Shown here: positions 34,345 to 45,149 of the stretch, in pieces
Layout: each line of letters starts with the position of its first letter
How positions within the stretch are numbered: the first letter of the stretch is position 1
NCBI GenBank assembly: GCA_944472135.2
Contig: OX235263.1
Location: 20,637,379 to 20,701,378 of the forward strand
Direction: 5' to 3'
DNA from: Trichobilharzia regenti
Lineage: Eukaryota > Platyhelminthes > Trematoda > Strigeidida > Schistosomatidae
Length of the DNA stretch: 64,000 nucleotides
Translations under genes and position numbers: made by a program
Notes under the pieces: generated by a model
The model's database searches: none
Told to the model about the DNA's origin: nothing
Seen by the model: only the letters and a program-made list of their open reading frames with translations

Positions 34345-35335
34345 TCACGACTTATGGCTATCAGGGGAGGATGCTGACAAAATACAGAGTCTTCTGAACA
34401 CCTTAAGCAGCAATCTTCGTATGTTCGGCATGCGATTCGCCCCCGTAAAATATAAGATGCTGCTACAGGACTGGACTACGTCAACTCCTAGCTTAGTGAT
34501 AGGGAGTGAAGTGATAGAACATGTTGACCACCACTTCACCTATTTGGGAAGTTGTATTAGCACCAACGGACTGATTGGCGACGAAATCTCAGCACGGATC
34601 CAAAAAGCTCGAGTTGCTTTCGCTGACTTACACCATCTCTGGCGTAGGCGTGGCATTCGGCTGGCTATCAACCAAGGGACATGTGTACTGCTCATCAGTT
34701 CGCTCTGTCCTTGTCTATGGCTCTGAAATATGGCCAATACGCGTTGAAGACATGAAAAGGTTGACTGCTTTCGATCATAGATGTCTGCGATCTCTGTCTC
34801 ACGTTAGGTGGTTTAATAAGGTAAGTAATGTTGACGTTAGGCGTAGAGTGTTGGGCAAAGAGAGAAAATCAATTGACGAGGCTATAAAGTTACATAGATT
34901 GAGATGGCTAGGTCAGGTGCTGTGCATGCCTAACCATCGCCTCCTCCCCCGACGGGCATTACTAGCTGATATAGGTGCGGGTTGGAAAAGAGTAAGTGGT
35001 GGCCAAACAAAAACATGGCCTCATCAATCCATGAAATCCTTGACAGTTAAACTGAGTCGGTCAGGGAGGGAGATTCAGACTTCCGGGTTGGGACCTTCGG
35101 GACTCTAGGAATCAACGGGTGGAGACAATAGGTGAAATGACTCAAAATCGTTGTCAATGGCCAGCGCAGATGTATTCAGTCTCTGTAATCTTTCATATTT
35201 CTTTCTACTACTACCCATTCTTCTTGTCTACCTTTTTGTGCCATTTGGAACGTGGCAACTGGAACTGGTGCACTTCGGTTCCAAGTTCTATGTTGAATCC
35301 AGACAGACAGATGGCTGATTCTGTCATTTTGTAGA
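34345..35335 (+). pseudogene. RTE-B, 5'-truncated
   Basis: Plus strand: FGMRFAPVKYKMLLQDWTTS, HFTYLGSCISTNGLIGDEIS in one frame; YCSSVRSVLVYGSEIWPIRV, RWFNKVSNVDVRRRVLGKER and HRLRWLGQVLCMPNHRLLP in another; a frameshift near 34690. The 3' UTR runs to 35335 with CCAGACAGACAGATGG. The upstream palm with the YADD motif is missing. Confidence 0.78.
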
Positions 35336-35340
35336 CCGAT

Positions 35341-35507
35341 CTCGTTAGGAGTTTATTCAGACTGATACATCTCAAGGATCAGAATCAGTTAAAATCAATT
35401 TCTTGATGTCGTTTGCTGTATCAGGCAAGTCAAACAACGTCATTTGAATAATTTTATCTTTCATAGGAAGTCGTATTCAAATATGACCTCGAACCATTTA
35501 TTACGAG
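35341..35507. other. Unique intron sequence upstream of candidate exon
   Basis: No repeat recognised. Includes a good acceptor TATCTTTCATAG at 35465, but that frame closes after about 18 codons. Confidence 0.4.
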
Positions 35508-35637
35508 AATAATGGCACTCTGAGAAACAGTTGTTTTGTAACTGGAAAGTTAAATTATGCTGTAAATTATACTGAGAAAAATCAAGAAGGACTTAGTTCA
35601 AGAGATGAAGATGTCATGAAAATTCATGATGTGAAGT
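35508..35637 (+). CDS. Candidate missing exon between exons 1 and 2
   Basis: Exon 1 ends in phase 0 and exon 2 needs one preceding base, so an exon of length 3n+1 is expected in intron 1. This 130-bp stretch lies in otherwise repeat-free sequence between an RTE-B copy and a SINE-B copy. It can start after TTACGAG in phase 0 and end before GTAAGA in phase 1, with an open frame rich in Asn, Glu, Asp, Ser and Lys (for example EKNQEGLSSRDEDVMKIHD). With the alternative exon 2 acceptor at 38827 the junction codon becomes TAT (Tyr). With the 38818 acceptor it would be TAA, so that pairing is excluded. The acceptor has a weak pyrimidine tract, and an open run of about 60 codons can occur by chance. 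Confidence 0.3.
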
Positions 35638-35721
35638 GTAAGATTTGAGTTTTAAAGGCAGTTTATCTAATACTATACTTTAAGTAATTTTTTAACATCT
35701 TCTTGTCACTTACATGTATTG

Positions 35722-35960
35722 TTGTGCTTCAGCGCTCCAATGGTAGAGTAATCGCCAATCACGTTTGTGATCCATAGTTTGTTCGCCGACTGACTCACTA
35801 CTACACCTCGCTTAGCTGTTTGTGGACCAGGCAAAACAGGAAAGTTGAGTATAAGATTAGAAATCTCATCCCGCAAGGAATAAACGCCACTGCTACTGAA
35901 ACTTTCAAGCTCAAGCTTAAAGTCCTGCGTTACACTAGGACTCATGTCTTATTATTTCAA
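35722..35960 (+). mobile_element. SINE-B, diverged
   Basis: Head GCGCTCCAATGGTAGAGTAA, body with TCGCTTAGCTGTTTG and CTGAAACTTTCAAGC, tail GTTACACTAGGACTCATG. Confidence 0.55.
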
Positions 35961-36059
35961 TATGTATTTTGAATTGTATTGAGTTGGTTTAATCTCTCTC
36001 TCAATTATTCAATACAGTGATTTAAAACATTTAGATTTCCTGTATATCTGTCCCTGCCA

Positions 36060-36215
36060 GACTAACTCCTCTGACTCTTTAAGCTAGTAATAAGAGCGGT
36101 AAAGAGGAAAGGTTGTGGATGAGGCTAGCAAACTCATCACCATTGCTACCGAAACTTCAAGCCTTCAGCTTCAATTCCTATGTTCCACTGGGAACGCAAA
36201 AGATATAAAATATAA
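36060..36215 (+). mobile_element. SINE-B, 5'-truncated
   Basis: Body and tail only: AAGCTAGTAATAAGAGC, GGATGAGGCTAGCAAAC, then CCTATGTTCCACTGGGAACG. Confidence 0.65.
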
Positions 36216-36224
36216 ATCATAATA

Positions 36225-38760
36225 AATAACGTGTCTGTCTGAATGGAGTACTGTAAGACATCGTGTAATAATGCAGTACAAATAGAAATAGAAATTCCCG
36301 ACTAGAATGGATAACACTCTTGATTGTGTGTTTACAAATGACACAGGAATAACTGAAGCTCGAAAAAGAGCCCCACTACTTAATTCTGATCACTGTATCA
36401 TAAGAATATTGCCCAAAGTATATGGAAAACAACAACAAAAGGGTCTTCTCACACCTTGGAAAGAAAACACAACACAGATGTTATTCTCAAGACAACATAC
36501 AGAATCTAAGAACCAGGTTAAAAGACACAAACTAGGACTTATTTCCTGAACAAGCCCTTGATAACACAATTACCAACATAACACGTTATCTTAATTTCTG
36601 TCTTGGTGCTTGTTGTCCTAAAGAGACAATCTTCTTAAAATTCTCGACCGCTTCTCCTCTTCTCAACTCAAAAAGCTCTTCCGTGAAAAAGAGAGGCTGT
36701 TCAAAATGAAAAATAAATCCGGTGTTAAGAGAATGAACACTTTGATTAAAGCTGAATTACAAAGATTGAATGCTCTCTATAACCAGAAGTTTCTTTCATG
36801 TAAATCCCCATCTAATATGTGGAAGCTAATAAAGGAAATCACAGGTGGTAAGCAAATAATGAATCATATTTCTGTAGATGTTGGCATGCCTAATGAATCC
36901 TTCATATGTATCCCTGCAGATGTTATGACTCACAACTCAAATAGTGTAAATAATGACTGTTTCTCATGCTTTAATACGAATGATGTCTTCAAGTGTCTTC
37001 AATCTCTCAAACCTACTCAGTTCCTTGGTCCTGGTGGTGTTCCTGTTGTTATCCTCAAGAAGTGTGCTGACATCTTATGTTCCCCATTAACTGACGTTTT
37101 CAACGAATCGTTTTCCAAAAGTATTATACCGAACTCATGGAAAAATATCAAGATTGTTCCGGTGCCTAAATCAACAAGTGCACCTAATGTTAAGGTTAGA
37201 CCCATTGTTATTACCTCACCATTTTTGAAAGTTATGGAAAGACTTATTTTACTTAATATTGAACTCTCTTTAGGACCTTTCAATGATCCCAAACAGTTTG
37301 CATATAAACATAGTAGGTGTACGTTAGACGCCGCGGTTGTCCTATATTACAATATAGCCTCTAGTTTAGATAAAGGAGCTAAATACTTTCGGTGTGCCTT
37401 CCTTGATTACACATCTGCATTTGACTCTGTTCCTAGGCCTCTCTTGCTAAGTAAGCTTGTTGCAACACAGGCTGAGAGCTGGACAAATAAGTGGCTGCAT
37501 TCCTATTTTTCTGATTGGAAGCAGTACTCCGTCTACAGTGGGAAGTCCTCCACTACCTCACTTACTTACTTACTTTAGCTGGTGTTCCTCAAGGTGCTGT
37601 TCTTTCTCCCTTTCTGTTCTCGTTTTTCTTACATGACTTGCCTCATTCTGATGTAGCCACTTTTGTTAAGTGTGCTGATGACCTCTCGGTTTCTATGCCT
37701 GTCAACTTTCAGTCAGATTGTTCCGAATTAAATAACTTTCTGTCGGAAATTAGTCAGTGGTCCTCTTCAAACGGACTTAAGCTTAATCCGTCTAAATGTC
37801 AGGTAGTCAATTTCACTTTCAGACGTAAACGTGACCTACAACAACTAGTTAGCTCACATGGCCCCACTATCATTCACGGCACAGAGGTTAAAATGAAATA
37901 TATCTAATACCAAGTACCTTGGGCTGAGTTTATCCACCGATCTTTCCTGGTCCTCCCACATCTTGCTAGTTACTAGAAAGATGTTTCGCTTAACGTTCTA
38001 TGTTAGGAAATTTAGTCAGTCTGGCATGAGGCAGTCCTTGCTTTCTCAGTTTGTCAATTCTTGTATTCTACCCATCCCCTTTTACTGCTCCCCTCTAATC
38101 TTTCCTGAACTACTTAAGAAAGACTTTGCTTTGCTGAGAAGGGCAGGCGCTGAAAGCCGTTAGTAGGGCAAGCGGGATATCGTTAAAGCAACCAACTGGT
38201 CAACACCATTGTGGATAGACATATAATGTCATGTAAGAAACTAGCGAATACTATATTGTCAGACCCCGAGGATCCTCTCTATACGCAGCTGTCTCTTTGC
38301 ATTTCATCTGGTAGAACTAGAAGCAGCTATAGGAAGGAGGCTATATGCTAGGACTACCAAGTAAAAAATCTCCACAATGCCATATCTGACACAGTTGTTA
38401 TGTGATGAGAAATCTGTTAGGTATGACACGATCAACTTACTGCGTCACTCTAACAAATCGTCCCATTAGTTTTTGTTTTCCATTCCCCGTTACTATTACA
38501 CTGTTGTTCTCATCTTCTATTATACACTAATTTTTATATTTCATATCCTGTGGTGCATTGTTTGAAATGTAAATGCAGCGCTGTTGTTTTTAGTTTTTCT
38601 ATTTATCTTTTTTTTGTGTTGCTTTTTTGATTTTAAAATCTCATAAAATTTATGAGGTAATTAGATGCAATATATTGTAATGCACACTGAAAATTCCATA
38701 CCTGTACGACAAATACTATTTGGAATAAAGCTGTTAATATTATTATATTATTATTATTAC
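36225..38760 (+). pseudogene. CR1-like non-LTR retrotransposon, best copy
   Basis: From about 36307: endonuclease end MDNTLDCVFTNDTGITEARK with NSDHCIIRI. Then the RT ORF 36706-37578: VRPIVITSPFLKVMERLILL, FLDYTSAFDSVPRPLLLSKL, and 37515-37907 in another frame: AGVPQGAVLSPFLFSFFLHD, FVKCADDLSVSMPVNFQSD, GLKLNPSKCQVVNFTF. The YADD catalytic box reads CADD. Frameshifts lie near 37560 in a TTAC repeat and near 37905. The 3' end at 38690-38760 (CTGAAAATTCCATAC, TTGGAATAAAGCTG, TTATTA repeats) is complete. SR1-like by protein pattern. Confidence 0.85.
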
Positions 38761-38817
38761 ACTGTCATAATACGTATAATGCAAAAATATTTTTCCTATT
38801 TGCCATCTCGATTTCAG

Positions 38818-39183
38818 AAAATTTAGATCTACTTCAAATCCCATTCGATTCAAGATATGCCTATTCTCCACGTAGTGTTGATCGGATTTCAGTACTTTCA
38901 CCTGAAACACAGTATATGAGTTCACAGAGCAATTATCGAAGTCATTCAAATAATTTACACAAGCGTTATAGATCAATGGAATGCGGATTAAATGATGGTT
39001 ATTTTGACGACTCACCAAGTACTAAATCAGTTATGGTTGATACACCACAAGAAAGGAATGATAATAATAATAGTAATAGTAATCCTATGATTGAAGATGT
39101 CTTTCCATCTGAGCATCAACAGAATCATTCATTCTCTTCAAATAATAATCGTTCAAGGACAAGAAACTTTGGAAAAAGGATGA
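38818..39183 (+). CDS. Host gene exon 2
   Basis: Acceptor GATTTCAG ends at 38817; a second acceptor TTTAG ends at 38826 and is in the same phase, so 38827 is an alternative start. The donor is GATGA/GTAAGTA at 39184, a strong match to consensus. The exon enters with the second base of a codon and leaves after the first base of a codon. The protein is Ser/Asn-rich, including SPRSVDRISVLSPETQYMS, FDDSPSTKSVMVDTPQ and a run of Asn alternating with Ser. Several Ser-Pro and Thr-Pro dipeptides could be phosphorylation sites (inference). It lies directly after the 3' tail of a CR1-like element ending near 38760. No conserved domain recognised. Confidence 0.78.
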
Positions 39184-39399
39184 GTAAGTATTATTCATGT
39201 AGAGTTTTGACACCTTCTATTTATGGATTAAGTATCTTTAGAACATCTTTAGTGCGCATATATACAAAGTTAGTTCAGTTAATCATGAAATTGACAGACA
39301 AAAAGCACCATTAAGTATCTCCTGAAAAATTACTCTAAAACAGGAGATAAAGTACAATTACTGTATCTTTATTCATGATGTTCAAAAGACACTTAAGTC
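39184..39399 (+). other. Start of intron 2
   Basis: Donor GTAAGTA at 39184, then sequence without recognised repeat. Confidence 0.6.
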
Positions 39400-40064
39400 A
39401 AGGAGGAATTTCAATGTAGATTTCGTCACGAACCCGGTTAATAACTGCCACCTTATCGGGCTTGAATACAGTAATGACCCAACATGCTAAACTGACTGGG
39501 ACTCTGTCCCTTCAGGTCCTACCATGTCAGGAAGGTTGTTTGGATAGCGTTTAAACTAAAAGCAATTACCATGGGGTACATGGGCTCTAGTATCTAATAG
39601 GATCGAATGGCGTATGAACCCATATGAGTCATCGGAAACCATGGGGATGCAGTTCTTGACGCTGCTCCGCTGCCTTGCGGATTAGACTCCAAGTCAAAGG
39701 TTCTGGGGGTGCCCCCTTAAGAAAACCACCTGTTTTGGTCTGGGCACCCGGGAAGTATCTCAGCCCTCACACAATGAATTGTATAAAGCAACAAACAATC
39801 AATGAAACTTATTGCATGCTATTACATGTGTTGCAATTTCTTTCTTTCTTCCCTACCCGATGACAGTTAATGAACTTGTTAAGCATGACTGTTTTCCTTC
39901 GATATGAAGTTCTTTATCCGTTCTCTACTTATATATATTTTCTCTCTTCTTTCTTTTTTTCTCTTGATCTATGTTGTTTTATTATTATTGTGTGGCGCAT
40001 CCTTCTTGGTGCCATATTGTACCAAGTTTTTATGCGTTTAAATAAATAAATAAATATAAATATG
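39400..40064 (+). repeat. Unclassified repeat-like segment with AAAT tail
   Basis: Relatively GC-rich block (GGGTGCCCCCTTAAG, TGGGCACCCGGGAAG) followed by pyrimidine-rich sequence, GTGTGGCGCATCCTTC and an AAATAAATAAATAAAT tail at 40040-40060. The tail suggests the 3' end of a non-LTR element in plus orientation. There is no second copy in the window to confirm it. Confidence 0.4.
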
Positions 40065-40320
40065 GTCACGAACTAACATCAGTTAGAGATCATTGAAAAC
40101 CACGGAGAATGGGACAAATGTTCCGTCCTATTCTTTGAGATTCTTTGGCAGTACCTATACACGACATCATCATGGACAGAACTTGGGATCTGCACGTCAT
40201 AAGACCAGGCTCTCTGACTATTCAGTTGCTTATTCCGGGATTCAATGACGCATGGTGTCTAACTTTGCCAACTCGAGATATAACTGCTATTGATTCATGA
40301 TGAAATCTAATAATTTAAAT
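40065..40320 (-). mobile_element. SM-alpha-like SINE, diverged
   Basis: GGTCACGAACTAACATCAG, the complement of a hammerhead relic (TGTTCCGTCCTATTCTTTG), then the degenerate tRNA-like head complement. Confidence 0.5.
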
Positions 40321-40489
40321 TAATCCAGATCCTTTCAAAGCATCGATAATCTAAATATCGATCTCCAGCTCGTTGATGACTACTGGATGGCCGTTCTGAA
40401 AAGTCGTGAAGGTGAAGGGGATGTGAATCGAAGGCGCTAGTTAAAAGCAGCGCTGTACCGCGTATCGACACAGTAAGAATTTAGAGATC

Positions 40490-40690
40490 GGTGAATTCTA
40501 GCCCAAGTGGCTGAATGGTAAACCAGCTAGGTCTGAGAACCTGATAGCTCAAAGATTTATTCGACGAAGATTGGTCGGTGTGTGCTAATAAAGATTACCA
40601 AAGTTGGAGGAAACGGCTGCCTAGCACTCTCTGGTACTCATTGATTTCTAACTGATGCTGTATCATGACTAAATCTACTCTGTTAATGAT
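40490..40690 (+). mobile_element. SM-alpha-like SINE, diverged
   Basis: tRNA-like start CAAGTGGCTGAATGG, then GAGGAAACGGCTGCC where the hammerhead GAAAC was, then CTCATTGATTTCTAACTGATGC. Confidence 0.45.
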
Positions 40691-40696
40691 CTGAAT

Positions 40697-41130
40697 CCTG
40701 GCAGCGGAATCCAGATGCGTATTTCGTCCCATTTGGGACCTATAAACTGGACGGATGTGCCTACGATCCTAATGGAGAAAACCCAGAACCTATCGCTTCA
40801 AACATCGAGACATTATCCACCAAACCACTTGGACTACTAATGCTTCGTTTTGTGCAACGTTCATCAGTTATTATTTGTTCCACTAAATTTTGTTTCTCCC
40901 ACTCTTTGATTCGTCTGAAGTGTTCGGCCTCTGTCGACATTTTGGATGACAAGAGGTGGTTCTCGCAGCCCAAGTTGTCTATTGAATAATGATTTGGTGT
41001 TTTGAACGATGAGCTATGGGTTAGGATCTGAGTTGAGAGCCTACCGCTCACTAGACATTCCAGGTACATCCATCCAAATAACGAGTCCGAAATAGGATAG
41101 AATACGCATCCTGGATTTCAATGAGTGTTA
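40697..41130. repeat. Pair of inverted hammerhead-type relics
   Basis: Minus-strand relic at 40704-40750: stem II GTCCC/GGGAC with loop AAAT is perfect, followed by GAAATACGCATC and TGGATTCC, but the CUGANGA box is lost. Plus-strand relic at 41077-41125: ACGAGTCCGAAATAGGAT, AGAATACGCATCCTGGATTT. These resemble the Schistosoma type I hammerhead more closely than the SM-alpha copies in the rest of the window do. The intervening 330 bp has no recognised function. Confidence 0.5.
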
Positions 41131-41134
41131 CTAC

Positions 41135-42180
41135 CAACAACAGAATACCATGTTAATCCGAAGACTTCGGCAAAGTGATCTTAGTAGGAGCCGATGTATC
41201 AATATTTCAATCCAATCAGTCAATGGGGGAACAAAATAGACTTGAAAAAAATAAAAAAGGAATACGCTGAAATGTACAACTTATAGATGGAGTTACTGTG
41301 TGTTTGTCTTAGTGTAGGTGTTGATCTCTAAAACTGTACAGCTCTTTAGACCAGGATTTCCTCTGGTGTTATTTTAAATTATTTTCACTTGCACGAATTT
41401 GTTCACCATTCATCATCTTAAATATTTTGAATTTCCTGGTAGTTATACCCTATTTGTTATTTTTGTTATTCAGGCTTACTTTGTGTGACTTTTTATTGTA
41501 TTTTTTGGTGTATGAATGTTTATTGAAATGTACTACTGCTTCAGCTCTGTATTACTCCTGAGAAAGGCTTAAGCTCACTGATTTGTATAATCGTTTATTA
41601 TTTAGGGGAACATAATTATTTAGACTACACTTTGGTGTTTAGGGTTCGACTATTCACTTAGTATAAGAAAATTTCTATACTAAAATTTAACAGTATCACT
41701 AAGCTGTATGTACTTATAAAAGCCCTACGTAGTTGTTTTTCATGGAGCACTTTGGTTATCAGCTATTTAGCTTTGATGAGAAACTTGGTAAATTGTCAAA
41801 ATCTAGAAGATTTGGTACACTGGGCGAGTATTCTACAACCTGCTAAATAAACTGGCCTTTAGATTAAAATTCTTATCTTAAATTTAGCTTCCTAAGAAGA
41901 TGATGAAGCGTTTTCCAATCATCATTTCATGAAATCCTTCTTCAAGAAAGTTAAACTTTTCCTCGTTTACTTAAGTGAAACTCTATTTCCCATTGAATAG
42001 TTGTATTGGGCCGAAATGTCTCGTCCTCATCGACAAACAACTCGGCTCCTAGTATGAACAATTAGATACTATCGGTGGATTACCATGATATTATTTGTTG
42101 TAAGGTGACTGACTAGCAGAGTGGAATCTGAGAGGCTCATTATGTTCCTATTTTGGATTCGTCAGTCGGATGCAACTAAC
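41135..42180. other. Intron sequence, nothing recognised
   Basis: AT-rich, with a T-rich block at 41450-41520. No coding or named repeat supported. Confidence 0.4.
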
Positions 42181-42184
42181 TCCA

Positions 42185-42278
42185 AACTGAGTGATTTTGT
42201 TATCACTGAGACTCGAACCCTACACCCATATTTTCAAACTCCAAAGCATTATCCACCTACCACTAGACCACCATCATT
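42185..42278 (-). mobile_element. tRNA-like SINE head relic
   Basis: On the minus strand GATGGTGGTCTAGTGGTAGG is box A-like and GGGTTCGAGTCTCAG is box B-like. Ends do not pair into a clean acceptor stem, so it is not a functional tRNA gene. Confidence 0.45.
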
Positions 42279-42309
42279 GCGATGAGTATCACTTATTATT
42301 TCTTGAAGT

Positions 42310-42960
42310 CAATTCGTATCACTCTTTGACTAATAATAGTAAATAAACGTGCCCTGTATATGATGATATGTCGGCTTCTTTATAGGTGCTCCTTTTAAGC
42401 GAATAATTAGTTATTGCATTTACACATTCGCATCCCTTTCGAGCATTGGCTTGATATACCATGTCACTCAACGATCTATCTATCCATCCGCATTTTCTTC
42501 GGAATATTTGATTGAAATACTCTTCGTGACGCACCAAGTTTTTGACCCATATAGAAGCATTAACTGACTTAACACTGCTGTCGAAAATCCGAATTTCGTT
42601 ATTTATACTAATTGTAGTAGATTTCCAGCCCGATTTCAGATATTGAAGGTCTGTCTTGCCTTTCTGATCCTGCTTTTTACATCTCCGTTCGTGCCATCGC
42701 CTGTAGTTGAAATGATGTTGGCTAGATACCTGAAAGAATTAAGCTCCTTCAAGTTACTTGCATTGATACTGACTGGTGCCTGTTGTTGTTGTTGGTTTTT
42801 GGTTATCGGCTCAACACGCTGATTGTGTTTTCTTGCTCCCATGCACAGTGTGCCACACATTCCAGTCCACGAAACTCAGGAATATTACTGATGGTAGTGG
42901 TAACTGTTTTCAAGGGCTTCTTTAAGTTTTTCGGTGTAGATCACGGTATACAAGTGCACA
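42310..42960 (-). pseudogene. RTE-A relic, diverged
   Basis: Minus strand: ITKNQQQQQAPVSINASNLK, LNSFRYLANIISTTGDGTNG and DVKSRIRKARQTFNI, then RT C-terminal remnants to about 42330. Old copy with stops. Confidence 0.6.
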
Positions 42961-43024
42961 AATAATTAATTTTCAAAGAGTGAAGGGATATTTATCAGTT
43001 ATACAATTAATGAAACTTAATCTT

Positions 43025-43260
43025 TGGTGCACAGCCATAGAATGCTCGTTAACCAAGCCTCATGTGGTTTGGAGGTCGGTCTCAGGCCACCTACAGACTC
43101 CTTCACCTCACTAAACCGGTAATAATACTGGTAAAAAGGAAAGGTTGCGCATGGAGCTAGCAACCCCATTGCTTAGAAAAACGAACACCACTCCTCCTGG
43201 AACTTCAAGCCTCTAACATGAATCCCTATGTTCCAAGAGGAACGTACAGGAATAAAAACA
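43025..43260 (+). mobile_element. SINE-B
   Basis: Head CATAGAATGCTCGTTAACC with GGAGGTCGGTCTCAGG, body GCATGGAGCTAGCAACC, tail CCCTATGTTCCAAGAGGAAC plus AATAAAAACAAA. Confidence 0.7.
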
Positions 43261-43264
43261 AACA

Positions 43265-43730
43265 TCACCATTAATTTTTAACGATCAGATGACTAGATGA
43301 ATGTCAGTAACTGGTACCTATTGTCATATGATGAAAGTACAATTGTAAGGGAATTATTTTCAATACTGTCCAAATTTCCTAATTTTAAACAAAAAGCTAC
43401 ATATATAATAAACCAAATACAAAAAAAAATAAGTTGAAAAAAATTCTCTTTAGGGTGGTATATACTTCCTCAAGATTTATTTAGTTCATGGGATGAAAAC
43501 AGGGACAAACGACATTAAAAAGTGGTTAGAAAATACACTTTAAAATGCATAAATGAAAACTTATATATATATATATATAACTTTATCTTTATTATCAAGA
43601 AAGTATAATGGTCAGTTTGAAGACAGCTTAAGTGGGTTCCTCGTTCATCTGTCTTCAATACTGACTTATTCCCATGACTCACAGTTTCAAAGTAATTTAT
43701 TATATCTCAAATGTAGACAAGCTTAGTAAC
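43265..43730. other. AT-rich intron with (TA) microsatellite
   Basis: A TA repeat occupies 43561-43580. Nothing else supported. Confidence 0.45.
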
Positions 43731-43734
43731 CAAA

Positions 43735-43925
43735 ATCAGTTAAAGAAACCCTAGAAACAAGAGACCACCGAATAGCTATTTTGTTCCCGTTTGGCAGTCC
43801 TTAAGTGTGAGCGTCCAAATCTTCAGATTATGAGTCTCAAACTTGGATGAAATAGCTGTCAGTCAGGCACTGTCCATTTCTCAATGATGACGAGATCTAT
43901 GCTTGCATAAGCCAACCGAAAACTT
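43735..43925. mobile_element. SM-alpha-like relic, both orientations
   Basis: An inverted fragment (AGCTATTTTGTTCCCG) is followed within 100 bp by a sense fragment (TCTCAAACTTGGATGAAATA). Old and lacking a clear tRNA-like head. Confidence 0.4.
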
Positions 43926-43929
43926 TGGA

Positions 43930-44525
43930 CTTTTTTCGATAACCATATTTTCGTATAAACTTTCATTACATTTCTCACCGCTTCGCTTCGGTAGCTGTTA
44001 TGTTCTAGTTTTCCCCGTCGCCAAATTGTTATGTACTCGTCGCTAAATTATTGTTATGGACTGGTCGAGAAACTAATAGTCCTGACGCGAGAAGGTGGAA
44101 ATCAGAAGACCACTAGGTTTGCGATGATACTTCTATTGTCCAAACACAAGGAGACGAAAATAAATGGTCTCACACCAAAGTGGTAAGTAGAAAAGTCACA
44201 AGATTGTGTATGCGAAATATATATGAATGTTCCAGACAAAGAGTGGGAAAAATCATTAGACGGTTTTAACATGAATGGCTAATTATAATGGAGTGTCGAT
44301 CCAATTATACATAGCGAATATAGCAGACATGTCAAACAACCATATGTGGATATATGTCACCAAGCAACGGACTGTCAACAAACACTCATATTATGTATAA
44401 TATAATATAAGGAGAATATACATTATTAAAGGAGACAAGTTCACACAAGTGAAGTGGTCACAGACTAACCGAGCAAACAGAAAGAGAGACCAACATGCAC
44501 ACACACACATAAATATATATATGTG
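43930..44525. other. Intron sequence, nothing recognised
   Basis: Includes short CA/TA tracts near 44490-44520; no gene. Confidence 0.4.
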
Positions 44526-44529
44526 GATA

Positions 44530-44765
44530 CATATCAGTAGCACAGCGGTTAGGGCGCTCGCCGACCATGCACATGGTCCGAGGTTCGATCCCCGTCTACA
44601 GACACATTTCTTTACCTCGCTAAGCCAATAATAAGACTTGTAAAGAGAAAAGGTTGGGCATGAGGCTAGCAACTCCATCCTGTGAAAATAAACACCAATG
44701 CCACAGAAACCTCAAGCCTCTAGCTTGAAGCCCTATGTTCCACTGGGAATGTGAAGGAAGAAAAG
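44530..44765 (+). mobile_element. SINE-B, well preserved
   Basis: Head AGTAGCACAGCGGTTAGGGC, GACCATGCACATGGTC hairpin, GAGGTTCGATCCCCG. Body CTCGCTAAGCCAATAATAAG, GGCATGAGGCTAGCAAC. Tail AGCTTGAAGCCCTATGTTCC, ACTGGGAATGTGAAGG. The head is almost the same as that of SINE-A copies. Confidence 0.8.
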
Positions 44766-44854
44766 GACAGTACGAACCCCTTGAACTCCACTATTGTAGA
44801 CCTAATTCAGTACTTTTAGGTTCCAGTGTGAGTTGCATGACTTTTATTGGATTA

Positions 44855-44965
44855 CAGCTTGATTCCACACTGTATTTTTGGTACAAGTATGCGTCGGTAG
44901 AGGATCGAACCTCGGACCATGTGCATGGTCGGCGAGAGTCCTAACCACTGTGCCACTGACTATTC
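44855..44965 (-). mobile_element. SINE-A, short form (head joined to tail)
   Basis: Complement of the CR1-type tail (TTACAGCTTGATTCCACACT, TTTTGGTACAAGTATG) runs directly into the tRNA-like head (GCGTCGGTAGAGGATCGAAC, CTCGGACCATGTGCATGG). The 60-bp linker present in the other SINE-A copies is absent. Confidence 0.75.
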
Positions 44966-45149
44966 TGGCTATGAATTTTACCCTCTATCGGTTCGTACTT
45001 TTAGTACCAGCGCCAACCAACGTCATCATGGATTATTCGTCCCCACACCCGACCTAGTGGGATCTACTAGCCACATATTCTTACTACAACTTTCGGCGAC
45101 TTCGTCCTGTATCTAGTATTCAATGAGCATCAGATTAATTTTCATGCCC

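Noticed and set aside
42185..42278. tRNA gene
   Set aside because: A and B box-like motifs are present but the arms do not pair; treated as a SINE head. The same applies to the heads of SINE-A and SINE-B copies, which have SINE bodies attached.
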